From NCBI GenBank assembly GCA_948144175.1, contig CANXME010000203.1, forward strand, positions 1-64,000: a stretch of 64,000 bases of DNA. Direction: 5' to 3'. Source of the DNA: Closterium sp. NIES-65 (Eukaryota > Streptophyta > Zygnematophyceae > Desmidiales > Closteriaceae). The notes beneath the pieces are model-generated. The model had not been told where the DNA came from and ran no database searches. It saw nothing but the letters and a program-made list of their open reading frames with translations. Position 1 is the stretch's first letter, and every line of letters starts with the position of its first letter. The position numbers were made by a program, and so were the translations under genes. Below are positions 21,660-32,263 of the stretch, one piece after another.

Positions 21660-23046
21660 CATGCTCCTCCAGGAAGTTGCTCAGCAAGCCATTATTACTC
21701 AGTGTAATTTACGCCGTATTTGTTGTAGCGAGCCAAAAGCCTTCATGCGGTGTTGTGCATCATGGCAGCCACACGGGTGATGTCCACCTTCACATATCTC
21801 AACAAGCGAGAAGTTAGTTTGAATCACTTTCCTTAATCAGTTTACAACACAACTGGGTTATTAGAGCCTCATCCTCCGGCGCTGAAACTTTTTGTTCAGT
21901 TTGTTGAGCTCCTTGAGCACATCTGCCAGGAAGAACAAGAAGCAGTGAAACTTGAAGCTGGTGACTTTCTTGTACGCTTCCTTGTCGTGCTCCCACAGCA
22001 CGACGCCGGAAGTACAGCTACAAGCCGCAGTATCGCCTCGCCGTGTGACAGCCATCAGATGTCCTTTATCCCCTACATCTCAAGAGTAGTCACGTGCAGG
22101 ATTTTCTGCATCTCGATGAATCTTGAGTGCTCGACGATGCTGCGTCCGTGGTTGTCGGTGACGCTCTGAATAACATGGTCGATGAGGTTGAGATCAGGCA
22201 CTGCTTCCGCGGCATCTTTCGCTGCGAGTACCTCTATGCAATAGTAAGAACGTCATACTAAAAAATTGTGAAGCAACCATCGCATGAGTAGACCGATTGT
22301 AAACGTGAAGCAACCATCGCACTAACAAATGAATTACACATGGGGAGATACATGCATGTGTGCAATGCAGTGGCACGTGACAAGCTGCGGTATTCGAACC
22401 GTAGTTGAGTCACCACTCCAGTGTTTCCTCCCCTCATCACGCTTGTGCCGTCCGTCGCGATGCCCGTGATTTTGTTGATGTTAACGCCGGTGCTCTCCAG
22501 ACGATCCAGCAGCACGATCAGAAGAGACGAAGCGTCGCACTTCTCGACGGTCAAATGGCCGAAGAATTCGGTCACGGTCTTTGCGTCCCGGACGAAGGAC
22601 AAGCAAAAAAGAATGTGTGTACCCCTTTGACGGTATGTGTTACCGTCCAATTAAATGTCGCGAAACGGTGAAGACTGGATGTGGCGCATCTGCTGTTGCT
22701 TCAGGTTTACCATAAGTGTGAAAGTTCTAGCAAGGCTTAGGAGCCATGGCTAGTGAGGTAGGAAAAGTTGAGTTCGAGTGTGAGAGAAGTGTCGAGAGGA
22801 ATGAGAGTTTCACTATAGGTTCAAGGGTACAAATATGAGAGAACAAGCAAGAAAGGTGCACCACCAAATAGGAAAACGCTATAACTACAGTAACCAATCC
22901 TACAGGCAGTTACATATAGAAAATATTAAATTATATTTTCTCACAACAAGTGCCTCGGTCATCTCGCAGAAGCCGTACCTGCACAGCAAAGGCAGGAAAG
23001 GTCAGATGGTGGTTATATATATATATATAAAAAAAAAAACAGTAAG
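21660..23046 (-). pseudogene. Decayed hAT transposase, middle and C-terminal part
   Basis: Minus-strand remnants of an hAT-superfamily transposase. 22650-22258 encodes the RNase-H-like core (VTEFFGHLTVEK, INKITGIATDGTSVMRGGNT), a pattern known from hAT and ZNF862-like proteins. About 22055-21814 encodes YKKVTSFKFHCFLFFLADVL and LNKLNKKFQ, also hAT-typical, broken by a 1-nt shift before ALITQLCCKLIKE. More remnants reach about 21700. 22270-22320 carries a short direct duplication (gtgaagcaaccatcgca). 22680-23046 is non-coding, probably intron, with a TA microsatellite near 23020. G interrupts it on one side and B on the other. Confidence 0.75.
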
Positions 23047-23172
23047 TGTCAGAATCAACAAGTGAATGATCTATGAACATTGGTGATACAAGTAACAAAC
23101 CCTAGAATGATATACCCCTTAAAGGCTAACCCACTATAGCCTACACAACAATACTATATATAATGTTTGACA
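23047..23172 (-). repeat. 3' LTR of copia B (126 bp)
   Basis: On the minus strand TGTCAAACATTATATATAG ... TTGATTCTGACA. It has a TATA-like block at its start and the lineage core TAGGCTATAGTGGG. Confidence 0.95.
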
Positions 23173-23400
23173 CACCCCCATAGGCTAAGTGGGGTAGAGC
23201 AAGGGGTCACAAGACCAGTCAAGAAAGAGAACGCAAGCTCAAGGTGGATCACAAAGTCACCACACACACTAAACACAAGCAAAGAGCCACAAGGCCACTT
23301 CACATGCAAAGGCATATATGCATCACAAACATCACAGTGATCGCTACCTAGTAGTACAAGCATGCAGGTATAAGTATATTGATCACAGTACAGGCGAGGT

Positions 23401-24887
23401 CTACAGCAAGTGAGGCAAAGTGGGCACAAGCCCTAACAAAGTACAGAAGCGCTGATGATCACCAGACTGAAGTGCCTTGGTGAATATATCAGCAGTGTTG
23501 GCTTGAGTGGCCACGAAATGCAGACGAAGCTGACCGCGCTGCTGCAGCTCTCGAGCCAGAAAGTAACGCAGAGCGATGTGCTTCGTTCTGTGCTCCAGTC
23601 TGTGCTCCTCATACAAGGTAGTGGCAGCCTTGTTGTCGACATACATCACTAGAGGAGAACGAGGCCGCTCTCCCAGGTCGGTCAGCAGGTAGGTGAGCCA
23701 GCGTAACTTCTGTGCAGCCATGGCTGTGGCGTAGATCTCAGCCTCACAACTGGAGCTGAGAACTGAAGACGAACGCGTAGAACGCCACGAAACTGAGCCA
23801 GAGCCAAGGCTGAAGGTGTAATCCTGTTACGACCGCTAAGTAGCCTGGTCATCAACCCAAGAAGCGTCTGAGTGCCCAGTGAGAACAACTGAGCTCCCTC
23901 CTCCAAGCACGAGCCCCGTGCCCGATGTAGTGCACAAGTAGCGCAATACCCTCTTTACAGCATTCCACTGAACCTTTCGGTGCCTGCCGTAGCCACGTAG
24001 CGGGCCAGAAGGCCAAGAGGGTACGTTAGGTCAGGACGAGTGCAAGTCATCAGGTACATGAGGCAACCAACTAGCTCTGGGTAAGGACCACTCGGCTCCA
24101 TGGACTCATCCGAAGGCAGAGCTGAGAGCGAGTAACCTATAGCCAGAGGAGTGGCCTGTGCCGAGGACCAGGTGAAGCCGAAGCGCTGAAGGACCTGCTG
24201 CACCATGTGTGACTGAGTCGGTGTGACGGTGCGGCGTGCTCTGTCCCGGGTGATCTGCAAGCCAAGGTAGCTACGCAGTTCACCCAGGTCTGTGCACGTC
24301 TATCTCTTCTGCAGCTCAGACTTCACGTGGGCGATTCCAGCAGTCTCAGTAGTGCCAAGGACTAAGTCGTCGACGTACACGAGGATGTAGAACGGCAACA
24401 GCGAAGTGTCGGTGCGCAGAAACAGCGACGGGTCAGCAGTAGAAGGCGCGAATCCAAGTGCCGCAAGAGTAGTCCTCAGTGTGTCGTGCCACTCACGTGG
24501 CGCCTGGCAGAGACCGTAGACTGGTTGCCGGAGGCTCCACTGGTTACCGGGAGGAAACGACCCAGTGAAGCCAGGAGGGCGGCGCAGCCAGATCTCCTCG
24601 TGCAGGCTGCCCTGCAAGAAAGCTGTGCTGAAGTCAAGAGAGTGAAGCTTGTAGTCACGCTGAGCAGCAACGTGCAGTAGCACCCGAAGAGTGGTCATCT
24701 TCGGGGTGGGGGAGAAAGTCTGAAAGAAGTCAACTCCCTCTCGCTGACTGAAGCCTCGAGCTACGTAACGAGCCTTGAAGACACGCGGAGAACCCGACGG
24801 CCGCTTCACCCTGAAAGTCCACTTGCCAATGATGATGTTCGCCCCAGGAGGGGGAACCTCGTCGACGTAAGTGTTAGTGGAATTTCA
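23401..24887 (-). pseudogene. Reverse transcriptase and RNase H of copia B
   Basis: RT runs from about 24890 to 24300: KARYVARGFSQREGVDFF, the LHSLDFSTAFLQGSL catalytic segment, VYGLCQAPREW and YVDD (rc of 24366-24377). TGA at 24885-24887 replaces a Trp codon and TAG at 24300-24302 follows QKR. 24260-23955 gives the connection region (PELVGCLMYLMTCTRPDL), then a frameshift. RNase H (23906-23401) includes YVDNKAATTLYEE and ANTADIFTKAL and ends with TAG at 23401-23403. Confidence 0.9.
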
Positions 24888-25835
24888 GGATGCCATCTTT
24901 GCGTCCATAGCTGTCTGCCACTGAGAGGAGTACTCACCCGAGATCGCCTCAGCGTAAGAGCGCGGGGTCGGGATGTCTGGAGCATCCGGGTCTCCCTCAG
25001 GGGCAATCGGCATCGACACGAGATGAGGCGCAGCGGCTGCAAGACACTCAAGGTCCTCCTGTCTGTCCTCAAGGACGTCCGTGCCTGGAGCACACTCACC
25101 CCCGACGAAGGGAGGTCAGACAGACTCAGACTCAGACTCAGCAAGAAGACTGGCACCGTAGTCTAGACGACAACGAGCAGCAAAGTCGACAAGCTCAGCA
25201 ACCAAGGCAGCCGCAGCAGCAGACTCAAAGGAAGGGTCAGTGACAGCAGTGGCCAGGAGACGCGTGACAGTAGGACTGGCAGCACAAAGAGAGTCAGACT
25301 CCGGGTCAGCAAGGACAGGAAGAGAGGACTCAGGAGGAGACGGCAGACGGACACGCTGTGGAGCAGTGGAAGGACGCAGAATCATAAACTGCGTGCCACG
25401 CACAGGTGGAGGACGCTCACGATGACCACGACGAGCAGTGCAAGCAGCAGGAACAGGTGACATAGGACGAGACACAGGCGACACAAGACGAGACTTAGGC
25501 TCACGACGCTCTGTAAGACCGCCTGTCGGACCAGTGTAGGGAGAAGGACCAGGAAATGGCGAGGCAGGCGGGAGCTGGGACTGTGACTGGACAGGCTGAG
25601 GACACTCTAAGGAGGGAGCTGGATAAGGAGGAGGAGGTTGACCAAGAACCTGCTGAAGGAGCGGAACGAAGTACGGCCGCGGCCGCGAAGTGCCCCTAGA
25701 AGCAGCAGAGACAGCACCATAACCACCAGCTGAATCAGCACCAGCAGAACCTCCAGCAGCTCTAGAGCCTCCAGCAGCACCGGCAGGACCTCCAGCAGCT
25801 CCAAAACCGCCAGCAGCACCAGCAGCACCTCCAGC

Positions 25836-25965
25836 TGTCAGAATGTTATTCTTATGTTCTAGCCTGTAGTGGGGTGCTCTATAGCGAGTACAACCCTTCT
25901 AGGGTTTGCTATTTGTGTCCCCATTTCTGCTAGTTCAACCCTCTTTCTTCTTCTAACTTTTGACA
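25836..25965 (+). mobile_element. Solo LTR (130 bp) inside copia B, perfect TSD
   Basis: Plus-strand TGTCAGAATG ... TTTTGACA, flanked on both sides by CCAGC (25831-25835 and 25966-25970). It is the same LTR type as element D (GTAGTGGGGTGCTCTATAG, CTAGGGTTTGCTATTTGT). Insertion was into the linker coding region, followed by loss of the internal part through LTR-LTR recombination. It is therefore younger than B. Confidence 0.95.
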
Positions 25966-26592
25966 CCAGCCGCTCCAGGACCTCTAGGAGCACCAGCAGC
26001 ACCTCCAGTAGCACCAGAACCACCAGCTCAACCAGTACCAGCAGTGCCTCCAGCAGCAGGGCCTCTAGCTGGCGATACCTCAACACCAGGTTCTCCACTC
26101 GTGAGGCTGCAGCGCCGAGCGTACCACTCACGTAGCCGCTGAGGGGAGGAAGGCTCTGGCTGCGGTACTGCACCTGCGGGGCCACCAGCCCCGACTCCAG
26201 CAGGCCCCCCAGCTCTAGTAGCCCCACGACGGAGGCTGTAGCGCTGGGAGTACCACTCACGCAGTTGCTGCGAAGAGGGAGTGCCACCAGGCTCAGCACC
26301 CCCAGTCTCAACACCCCCAGTCTCAGCACCCCTAGTCTCAGCACTTACAGTCTCCGCACCCCCAGGCTCAGCACCCCTAGTCTCCACACACCCAGGCTCA
26401 GCACCCCCAAGCTCAGTGCCCCCAGACCCAGCACCACCAGGCTCAGCACGCTCAGTACCTCGCGCAGGACCAGAGTCAACAGCTACCTCGATAGGCTCGA
26501 CCGGGTCTACCTGGGAAACACTTGAGGGAGCAGCACCCTGTGGAAGGAGGGGGTCTACCGACGGGACACCTGGGGTGAGGAAGATTAGTGGG

Positions 26593-26593
<1 letters not shown>

Positions 26594-26631
<38 letters not shown>
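26594..26631. repeat. Poly-G tract of 38 bases
   Basis: Uninterrupted G on the plus strand (a proline run on the coding strand). In H and J the equivalent site is a short Pro stretch, so it expanded in this copy. Confidence 0.9.
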
Positions 26632-26632
<1 letters not shown>

Positions 26633-26900
26633 GCGGGGCAGTGCGGTACGGGAAGAGACGGTAAAAGGGTACCGAATCGTCAAAGGTGACGTCCTGAGTG
26701 GCGAAGACACGACGCGAGGTGGGGTGGTAAAACTGCCAGCAAGGCGCGTCAGGGACAAAGCCAAGGAAGACACAGGGAACTGCACGGGAGGAGAGCTTGT
26801 CCGCGGACGTATCGCGGACAAAAGCTCGACATCCCTAGACTCGGAATACCGACGCATCACCAACCTCCCCCGTCCAACTCAGGGTGGGCGAGGTGTCCGG

Positions 26901-27800
26901 AACGGAGATACGGGGCCAGAGGTTGAGCTGATGCGCAGCGTACTGCACTGCAAATGGCCACAGGAAATGGGGGGCAGTCACATTTGAGCGACCTCCATGA
27001 GAAGACCAATGCGGCACTCTGCAGCGGAGAGGCCGGGAGAGTGAACGTCTAGCGGATGCCATGCTCCGCACAGTAGGCTGCCAAGAGGTCAGAGGAAAAC
27101 TCGCCACCTCTGTCGGAGTGCAGACGTAGGACACGAAAGTCTGACTGGAACCGCCTGCGGAGCTGGAGACGAGCAGCGCGGATCCATGGGATCAAGACAT
27201 CAGGGACCTCACCCTTGGTATGCAAGGGGAAGACCATGGTGTAGCGCGTATAGTCGTTGACGACCAGCAGAAAGTACCGCTTGTGGCCCTGTCCTTGGAC
27301 ACGGGCAGGGCCCCACACGTCCAGGTGGAGAGTCTGCAGGGGAGCCTCTGTGGGTGGGAACGAGGAGGAGTGAGGAGCGGCGCGCTGCCGCCCCTCAACA
27401 CAGGGAAGACAGGGAGGAGCAGGCGAGGGTGGCAGGGGAGGGAGAACTCTGGGAAGACCAGAGACAAGGTACCTGGAGTGCATGCTGCGAAGGCGCTGCA
27501 CTGACGGGTGACCAAGGTGGTGGTGCCAGAGGACAGTCCTGTGCGACAGGGAGCGACACGAGCAGGGGGCCGACAGCTGAGCTGACACAGACGCAGACGC
27601 AGCTACCTGAGGGGACACAGTGGTCAATGTGTACAAGTCCGACCCCGGCTGCCGAGTGAAGGTAGCCAGGTGACGACCCGTCCGGGCACACGTGCAGTGC
27701 GTGACACGCTCGTAGGCCAGGGTGAACTGGTGAACACCCGCGTCCTGGAGCGCTGACCCCGCCACCAAGTTCGTTGAGAACGGGGGTAGGTAGAGGCCCG
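26901..27800 (-). pseudogene. Integrase of copia B
   Basis: 27768-27049 reads the GAG-pre-integrase zinc segment (LWHHHLGHPSVQRL ... PCLPCVEG). The integrase core follows: LHLDVWGP with the first Asp, then HSDRGGEF with the second. A TAG at 27049-27051 follows HGIR; CAG stands there in copy H. The catalytic Glu segment beyond it is degraded (AECRIG is visible in another frame). Confidence 0.9.
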
Positions 27801-29456
27801 ACAGCAGGAGAAGGGAGGGCAGTGGTGGAGGTCACAAGGACCGGACCCCTTGAGGGGTCAGCTAGGGAGACAGCAACCGGTCTAGGAAGTTGCTCGAGGG
27901 CAGTGCGGTTGCGAAAGAAACAGCGAGAAGCACTTGAGTCCAGTGTGAAGGTGTGTAGTGCCTTAGTAGGTGCGGTACCAGCAGACGTAGACGCAGTAGC
28001 ACCTAGGGCAGCAGCCTCACCAGGATCTGGAGGAGCAGACGCGCTAGCACCTAGAGTTGTAGCCTCACTGGTCCCAATACCCGGGTCAGGCGGTACACTC
28101 AGGTAGCAATCACCCTCAACACTAATAGTCAATGCATACATAGCAGCAAGGATAGCATCATAGTCAAGAGCAAAGATATCAATTCCCTTCTTAAGCCGAT
28201 CAGCCCCGCGGGGCAGCTCAGAGGCGTCGGGAAACTGCTCGCGCCAGGCGTCGTCGAGGCGAAAGAAACAGCGCTGTGCCGTGCGAAACCTCCCACAGGT
28301 CTGGCCAGTGCGGTCACCTGTGCGGATGACGTACAGGCGGGTGCCCCCACCCCCAGACCCCCCACGCTGAGAGTACCACTCACGGAGCTGCTGGGGCGAG
28401 GGAGTCTCACCGGGACGCTGCTGCTGCTGCCTCTGGCCACTGCCGAACCCCCCACGCTGTACCGCTCCACCGCGAGCGCCACCCGCTCCACCGCCGCCAC
28501 CACTGCCACCACCACCTTCACCACCTCCACCACCGCCGCCGCCACCACCCCCCGTGCCGCCACCGACCCCCCCACCACCCGCGCCACTCCCACCTCCGCC
28601 ACCACCCCTGCCCACCCCACCCCCTCCACCGCCGCCGCCCCCACCTCCACCTCCACCATCCTTGCCCCCCTAGCCCCTGCCGCCCTTGCGACTCCCACTA
28701 GGAGCAGACGCAGCCCCGACCCCCTCAGCTCCGAGGTAGTCGACAGCAGCAGCAGATGCAATGGAGGGGAGGAGGGGGGATGGGGAGCACCCCTCAAAGA
28801 AGGGGGTGCGGGGGTCACCACGAGAGGCACCTACAGCTACAATGCTCTTCTCAGCTGCTAGGAGTTCCTTCTCGAGGAGGTCGACAGTGAGGTCAGTGGG
28901 GGAGAGGGCGAGAAACTGGTCCCTGACAGTGCGAAGGGAGTCAGGGAGGCGGGTGACAAGGTGGTACAGTGTGAGGTACATCGGGGGGGGGGGGGGGTTC
29001 TTGGCGAGGAAATCGGGGGGGAGTGTGGCACGGTAGCGGAGGTCACTGGTACGGAGGTGGGTGATGAGGTCAGCTACAGTGGCAAAGGCAGACAGGTCGG
29101 GGAAGAGGTAGGGCAGTGAGAGGCGGCCTATAGCAGCAGTGGTAGGGGAGGAGTAGCATGCGACTACTGCGTCGTACAGCTCCTTCGGTCTTATGCTGGC
29201 CGAAGTGCTCGCGCCCATCTAACGGCAGGTGGCTGCGAACGGCTAGGCGAGCATGAGCATCACGGGTCTGCCACTAGGAGCGAGCAGTACTGTCAGCAGT
29301 AGCGGGAGGTGCGGGAGCAGCGCCTGACGTGTGGTCGTACAGGGAGACATCGTCCTTGGCAGTGATTTGGAGGAACAGGTGGAGGTCATCTAACCAAACC
29401 TCAAACTTAATCGGGCGGCCCTCAGCGTCTAAGGTGAGAATAGAGGGAGTGGCCAT
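27395..29456 (-). pseudogene. Gag and protease of copia B
   Basis: Starts at ATG 29456 (MATPSILTLDAEG). TAG lies at 29274-29276 (CAG in copy A) and a 2-nt loss near 29190 shifts the frame. The Gag core VADLITHLRTSD then runs on, with another TAG at 28670-28672 (AAG in A). A G run at about 28984-28996 lengthens the Pro stretch before MYLTLYHLVTRL. The poly-Gly region (28650-28450) is followed by SPQQLREWYSQR, the degenerate knuckle CGRFRTAQRCFFRLDDAW, and the protease motif FTLDSSASRCFF, where the catalytic Gly is Ser. Frame is lost near 27800. Confidence 0.88.
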
Positions 29457-30091
29457 AGTGGCAGTAGGAACAGTAGCAGTAGTAGCAGTAGTAGTATCAG
29501 CTGCAGTTGAAGAAGTAGTACAGTAGGAACAGGAACAGGAGTCGCTTTAGGTGGGGCACAGTAGGGCGGCGCGGCTCGGTTCGGGCGGCGCGGCTCGGTT
29601 CGGTTGGCGGGGCTCGGTTCGGGCGGTGCGGCTCGGTTCGGGCTGGGCTACGCGGCGGTGCGCGACTAGGGGCGTGCGCGTGGGCGGCTGTAGCGGGCGG
29701 GCCGTGGCTGCGCTTGAGCCTGACTAGTGCGTGGGCGGCGGCCTAGAGAGGGCGTCGTGGCGGTCTACGGGCGTGGCTGCGACGCTCTAGGCGGCGGTCG
29801 ACGGGCGGCTAGGGGCTGCTCGTGGGCGGCGCCGGTCGCACGGGCGGCTAGGGGTGGGCGCGCGCTCAGAAAGGGGGCCGCGCGCGGGCGGCTAGCGGGC
29901 TACGCGGGCAAAAAACGGGCCGCGCGAGCGACTAGCGGGCGACGCGGCCGAAAAAGCGGGGCGCTCGAGGGCAAACTAGGCGTGAGGCGCACGAGGGCGC
30001 GATTAGGAGAAGGCGCACGAGGGCGCGACTAGCGGAATGATGGGCCCTTAGGTAAGCGGTCCTAGGGCTAGGACCTACGCTCTTAATACCA
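29457..30091 (-). other. GC-rich leader of copia B
   Basis: 635 bp between gag and the 5' LTR. An imperfect CTGCTA/CTGTTC run precedes the start codon. gcggctcggttcgggcggc units fill 29560-29650, and the rest (to about 30040) is built of gggcggctag, gcgcgagggc and similar short GC-rich units. The primer-binding site is rc of 30091-30079. Confidence 0.75.
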
Positions 30092-30217
30092 TGTAAGAAT
30101 CAACAAGTGAAGGAACTATGAACATTGGTGATACAAGTAGCAAACCCTAGAATGATATACCCCTTAAAGGATAACCCACTATAGCCTACAGAACAATACT
30201 ATATATAATGTTTCACA
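30092..30217 (-). repeat. 5' LTR of copia B (126 bp)
   Basis: On the minus strand it starts TGTGAAACATTATATATAG and ends GATTCTTACA. Each tip carries a substitution relative to the 3' LTR (TGTCAAAC, TCTGACA). Confidence 0.95.
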
Positions 30218-30855
30218 GTAAGTACTACAACAATATGTACTCAGATTAATACGTTCCTATCGCCTTATCAGGTATGTCATGCGTCCCCATGTCTGCCAAA
30301 AGGCGCACAAGAACAGCATACCCGAAAATAGGGGAATTTTGACTTGCAGATAAACAGGACCGTGAGCATGAGTTTCTTCAACCGAGCCGTCTCCTTGTCC
30401 GCTTTCTCGAAATCCGCGATGCCTCGTTGCGCGAGCTTAGCGCCTTCTACGCGTAGCTGGTGGTCGACCGCCTCCTGATGCTTCTTGCTGAGGCTATGCT
30501 TCCGCATAGACTGCCGCTGAATGTCAGCCCCGCCGTCGCCAAACTTCCCGTATTTCCAATGCGGAGGACCGTGAGTCATGCAGACTTTGAACTTCATGCA
30601 TGGCGTGCCATATATGACAAGCCAGCTGAACTTGCCCTTCCAAAATTGTTTCGCCTTCGTTCGGAGCTCTGGCATCAAACTGTCAGGATCAGATACGTGA
30701 AGGGTAGACGGGCCCAGATCTTCGTGTGGATACCCGGCTGTGCAGCTGGCCGTAAAGACGCCTCTCCTTGTGTAGGCGGCGCGGTAGAGCGAGAAACTAT
30801 GCAAACGTGAGGCACGCGAGTCTTTGCAAAATGGAGGGTGCTCTGGGTGAAGCAC
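30218..30855 (-). pseudogene. hAT transposase, N-terminal part
   Basis: 30855-30277 is open on the minus strand. The part from MPELRTKAKQFWKGKFSWLV reads like the N-terminal zinc-finger region of hAT/ZNF862-type transposases: a Cys (KVCMTHG), then SMRKHSLSKKHQEAV with the His pair, and a Lys-rich helix. The first ~65 residues look like random extension. It is the upstream exon of the fragment at 21660-23046, and copia B separates the two. No terminal inverted repeats or 8-bp duplication of the hAT element could be identified. Confidence 0.65.
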
Positions 30856-31880
30856 CCCACCTTAGGGAACTGAGGCTCGGCGTGTGAACGTGCGGCACTA
30901 ACGGACGACCGCGCTCTCTGAGATCGCGCAGGACGGTGCCACCACTCATGTGTCAACTGCCTCCTGCGCTGTCTCCTCCTTACAGCAGTCTGCCCCCCTT
31001 TGCCTCCGCCAACAACGCTCCTCAAGAGGCTGTGTGCCCTATCAGTGTCTGCTCTGCCCCTGCAATCACAAACCTTCCCCCGCACCCCTCCCCCTCTCAT
31101 GCACGCTTCTCGGGAGGCTGTGCATCCCACCAGTGTGTGTTCGGCCCCCCAGTGTGCAATCACACGCCCCCCACCCTCCCCCCATCCCTCTCCCATGCAC
31201 GCTCCCAGCAGGCTGTGCAACCCATCAGGGTGTGAGATATTGTTTTTCAGAAGCTTGATAAAAAACTCACAAGGAGACAAGGTACTGCAGGCCACTGGCT
31301 GCATCATCCACACCCAGGGACGGGGGAAAGGATGGTCCTGGGGATGGGGTTGGGGTTGGAGAAGGGGATGGGGATGTTGAAAGGGAAGAAGACGGGGTGG
31401 GGTGGGGGACTGGGGATGGAAATGGGGAGAAGGAGGGGGAGACACTGATGCGGAGTGACGTCTGAAATGCACTCCTGCAGGGTGATGAGAAGAAGCAGGG
31501 GCAGTGGTACAGAGAGGCCGGTGGGACAGGCCGTGAGGGGTCAGGAGGAGAGTTTGGTGAGGTGAGTGATGGGGTGGGGGGAAGGATGTGTCGTTGTGAA
31601 AGTCGTTTTTTATGTCTTTAGCGCAGTGAGTGTTTCGGAGATGCAGGTGCGACAGCCCAGAGGGGGCCAGAGGGAAATGCGAGTGAGATGGGAGTGAGAG
31701 AAGTGGTGAGAGATGGGAAGGGGGGAGGAAGAAGGGAACGATGAGGTATATCATCGTTAGTCCCGCATTCCCACATTGGATAACACCAGGGCAGGCATTC
31801 GCAAGGCGTGCAAGACCGAGAGTGGCATGAGCATGACACCAGCTCAAGTCAAAAGAGACCCCAGATTAGAGTGACTCGAC
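30856..31880. other. Non-coding, low-complexity flank
   Basis: 31000-31235 holds about three degenerate copies of an 80-90 bp unit (ggctgtgcatcccaccagtgtg ... tcatgcacgct). 31310-31450 is G-rich (ggggatggggttggggttgg). 31640-31750 is purine-rich. Long open frames here are Pro/Ser/His-rich and have no family features. Confidence 0.55.
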
Positions 31881-31968
31881 ACTGACCTGAGACTGACCTG
31901 AGACTGACCTGAGACTGACCTGAGACTGACCTGAGACTGACCTGAGACTGACCTGAGACTGACCTGAG
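31881..31968. repeat. 11-bp minisatellite, 8 copies
   Basis: Eight exact tandem copies of actgacctgag, preceded by a diverged copy (gtgactcgac). Confidence 0.92.
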
Positions 31969-32263
31969 AAGCGTGATCAGAGGAGGGAATGGAGTGGAGC
32001 CATGATGGGAAGGAGAGCATGGGGTTCAAGCAGGTGAGCGTCAAGTGAGGCTGCATGAGGCGATTTTGAGAACTATCACAGGCAATTCAGATCTGACCAG
32101 TTCGAAGTTAACTCAAATTCTAGTGTGTTGGATGTCATACTCTTGGTTATAGAACCGCTTGGTGAGAGCACGGTACAATATCGGAAGGTCACCATCTAGG
32201 TAGTTACAGCAGTCCCTTGATGACCTTCGAGGTGATAAGTCCTTTTGGCTGGTAGGCCCCAGT
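31969..32263. other. Unique-looking DNA left of the 18-bp array
   Basis: No gene, repeat or element feature is recognised. The sequence has ordinary base composition and runs straight into the array. Confidence 0.5.

Larger units (their letters stand above)
24888..26900 (-). pseudogene. Integrase-RT linker of copia B, Pro/Ala/Gly-rich, with solo LTR
   Basis: Low-complexity polyprotein linker. From about 26460 to 26265 it encodes pentapeptide repeats of the type (A-E-P-G-G)n, followed by two copies of a motif, QQLREWYSQR and QRLREWYARR. It then continues as Ala/Gly/Pro-rich sequence until the RT. A 38-base G run (26594-26631) and a 130-bp solo LTR (25836-25965) interrupt it. Sister copies H and J have the same linker without the insertion. 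Confidence 0.75.
23047..30217 (-). mobile_element. Copia element B, complete with perfect TSD
   Basis: Minus-strand Ty1/copia element of 7,171 bp. Its 126-bp LTRs (23047-23172 and 30092-30217) differ at 7 positions (94.4%). The 5-bp duplication GTAAG lies at 23042-23046 and 30218-30222. Primer-binding site TGGTATTAAGAGC (rc of 30091-30079); polypurine GGGGGTG (rc of 23173-23179). The long GC-rich leader is followed by gag, protease, integrase, a Pro/Ala/Gly linker, RT and RNase H. It sits in an apparent intron or degraded part of an hAT transposase and has itself received a solo LTR at 25836-25965. Nonsense codons and frameshifts make it inactive. Confidence 0.96.

Noticed and set aside
26281-26664. 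Plus-strand Pro/Ser/Ala repeat protein
   Set aside because: Antisense of the pentapeptide linker of copia B.
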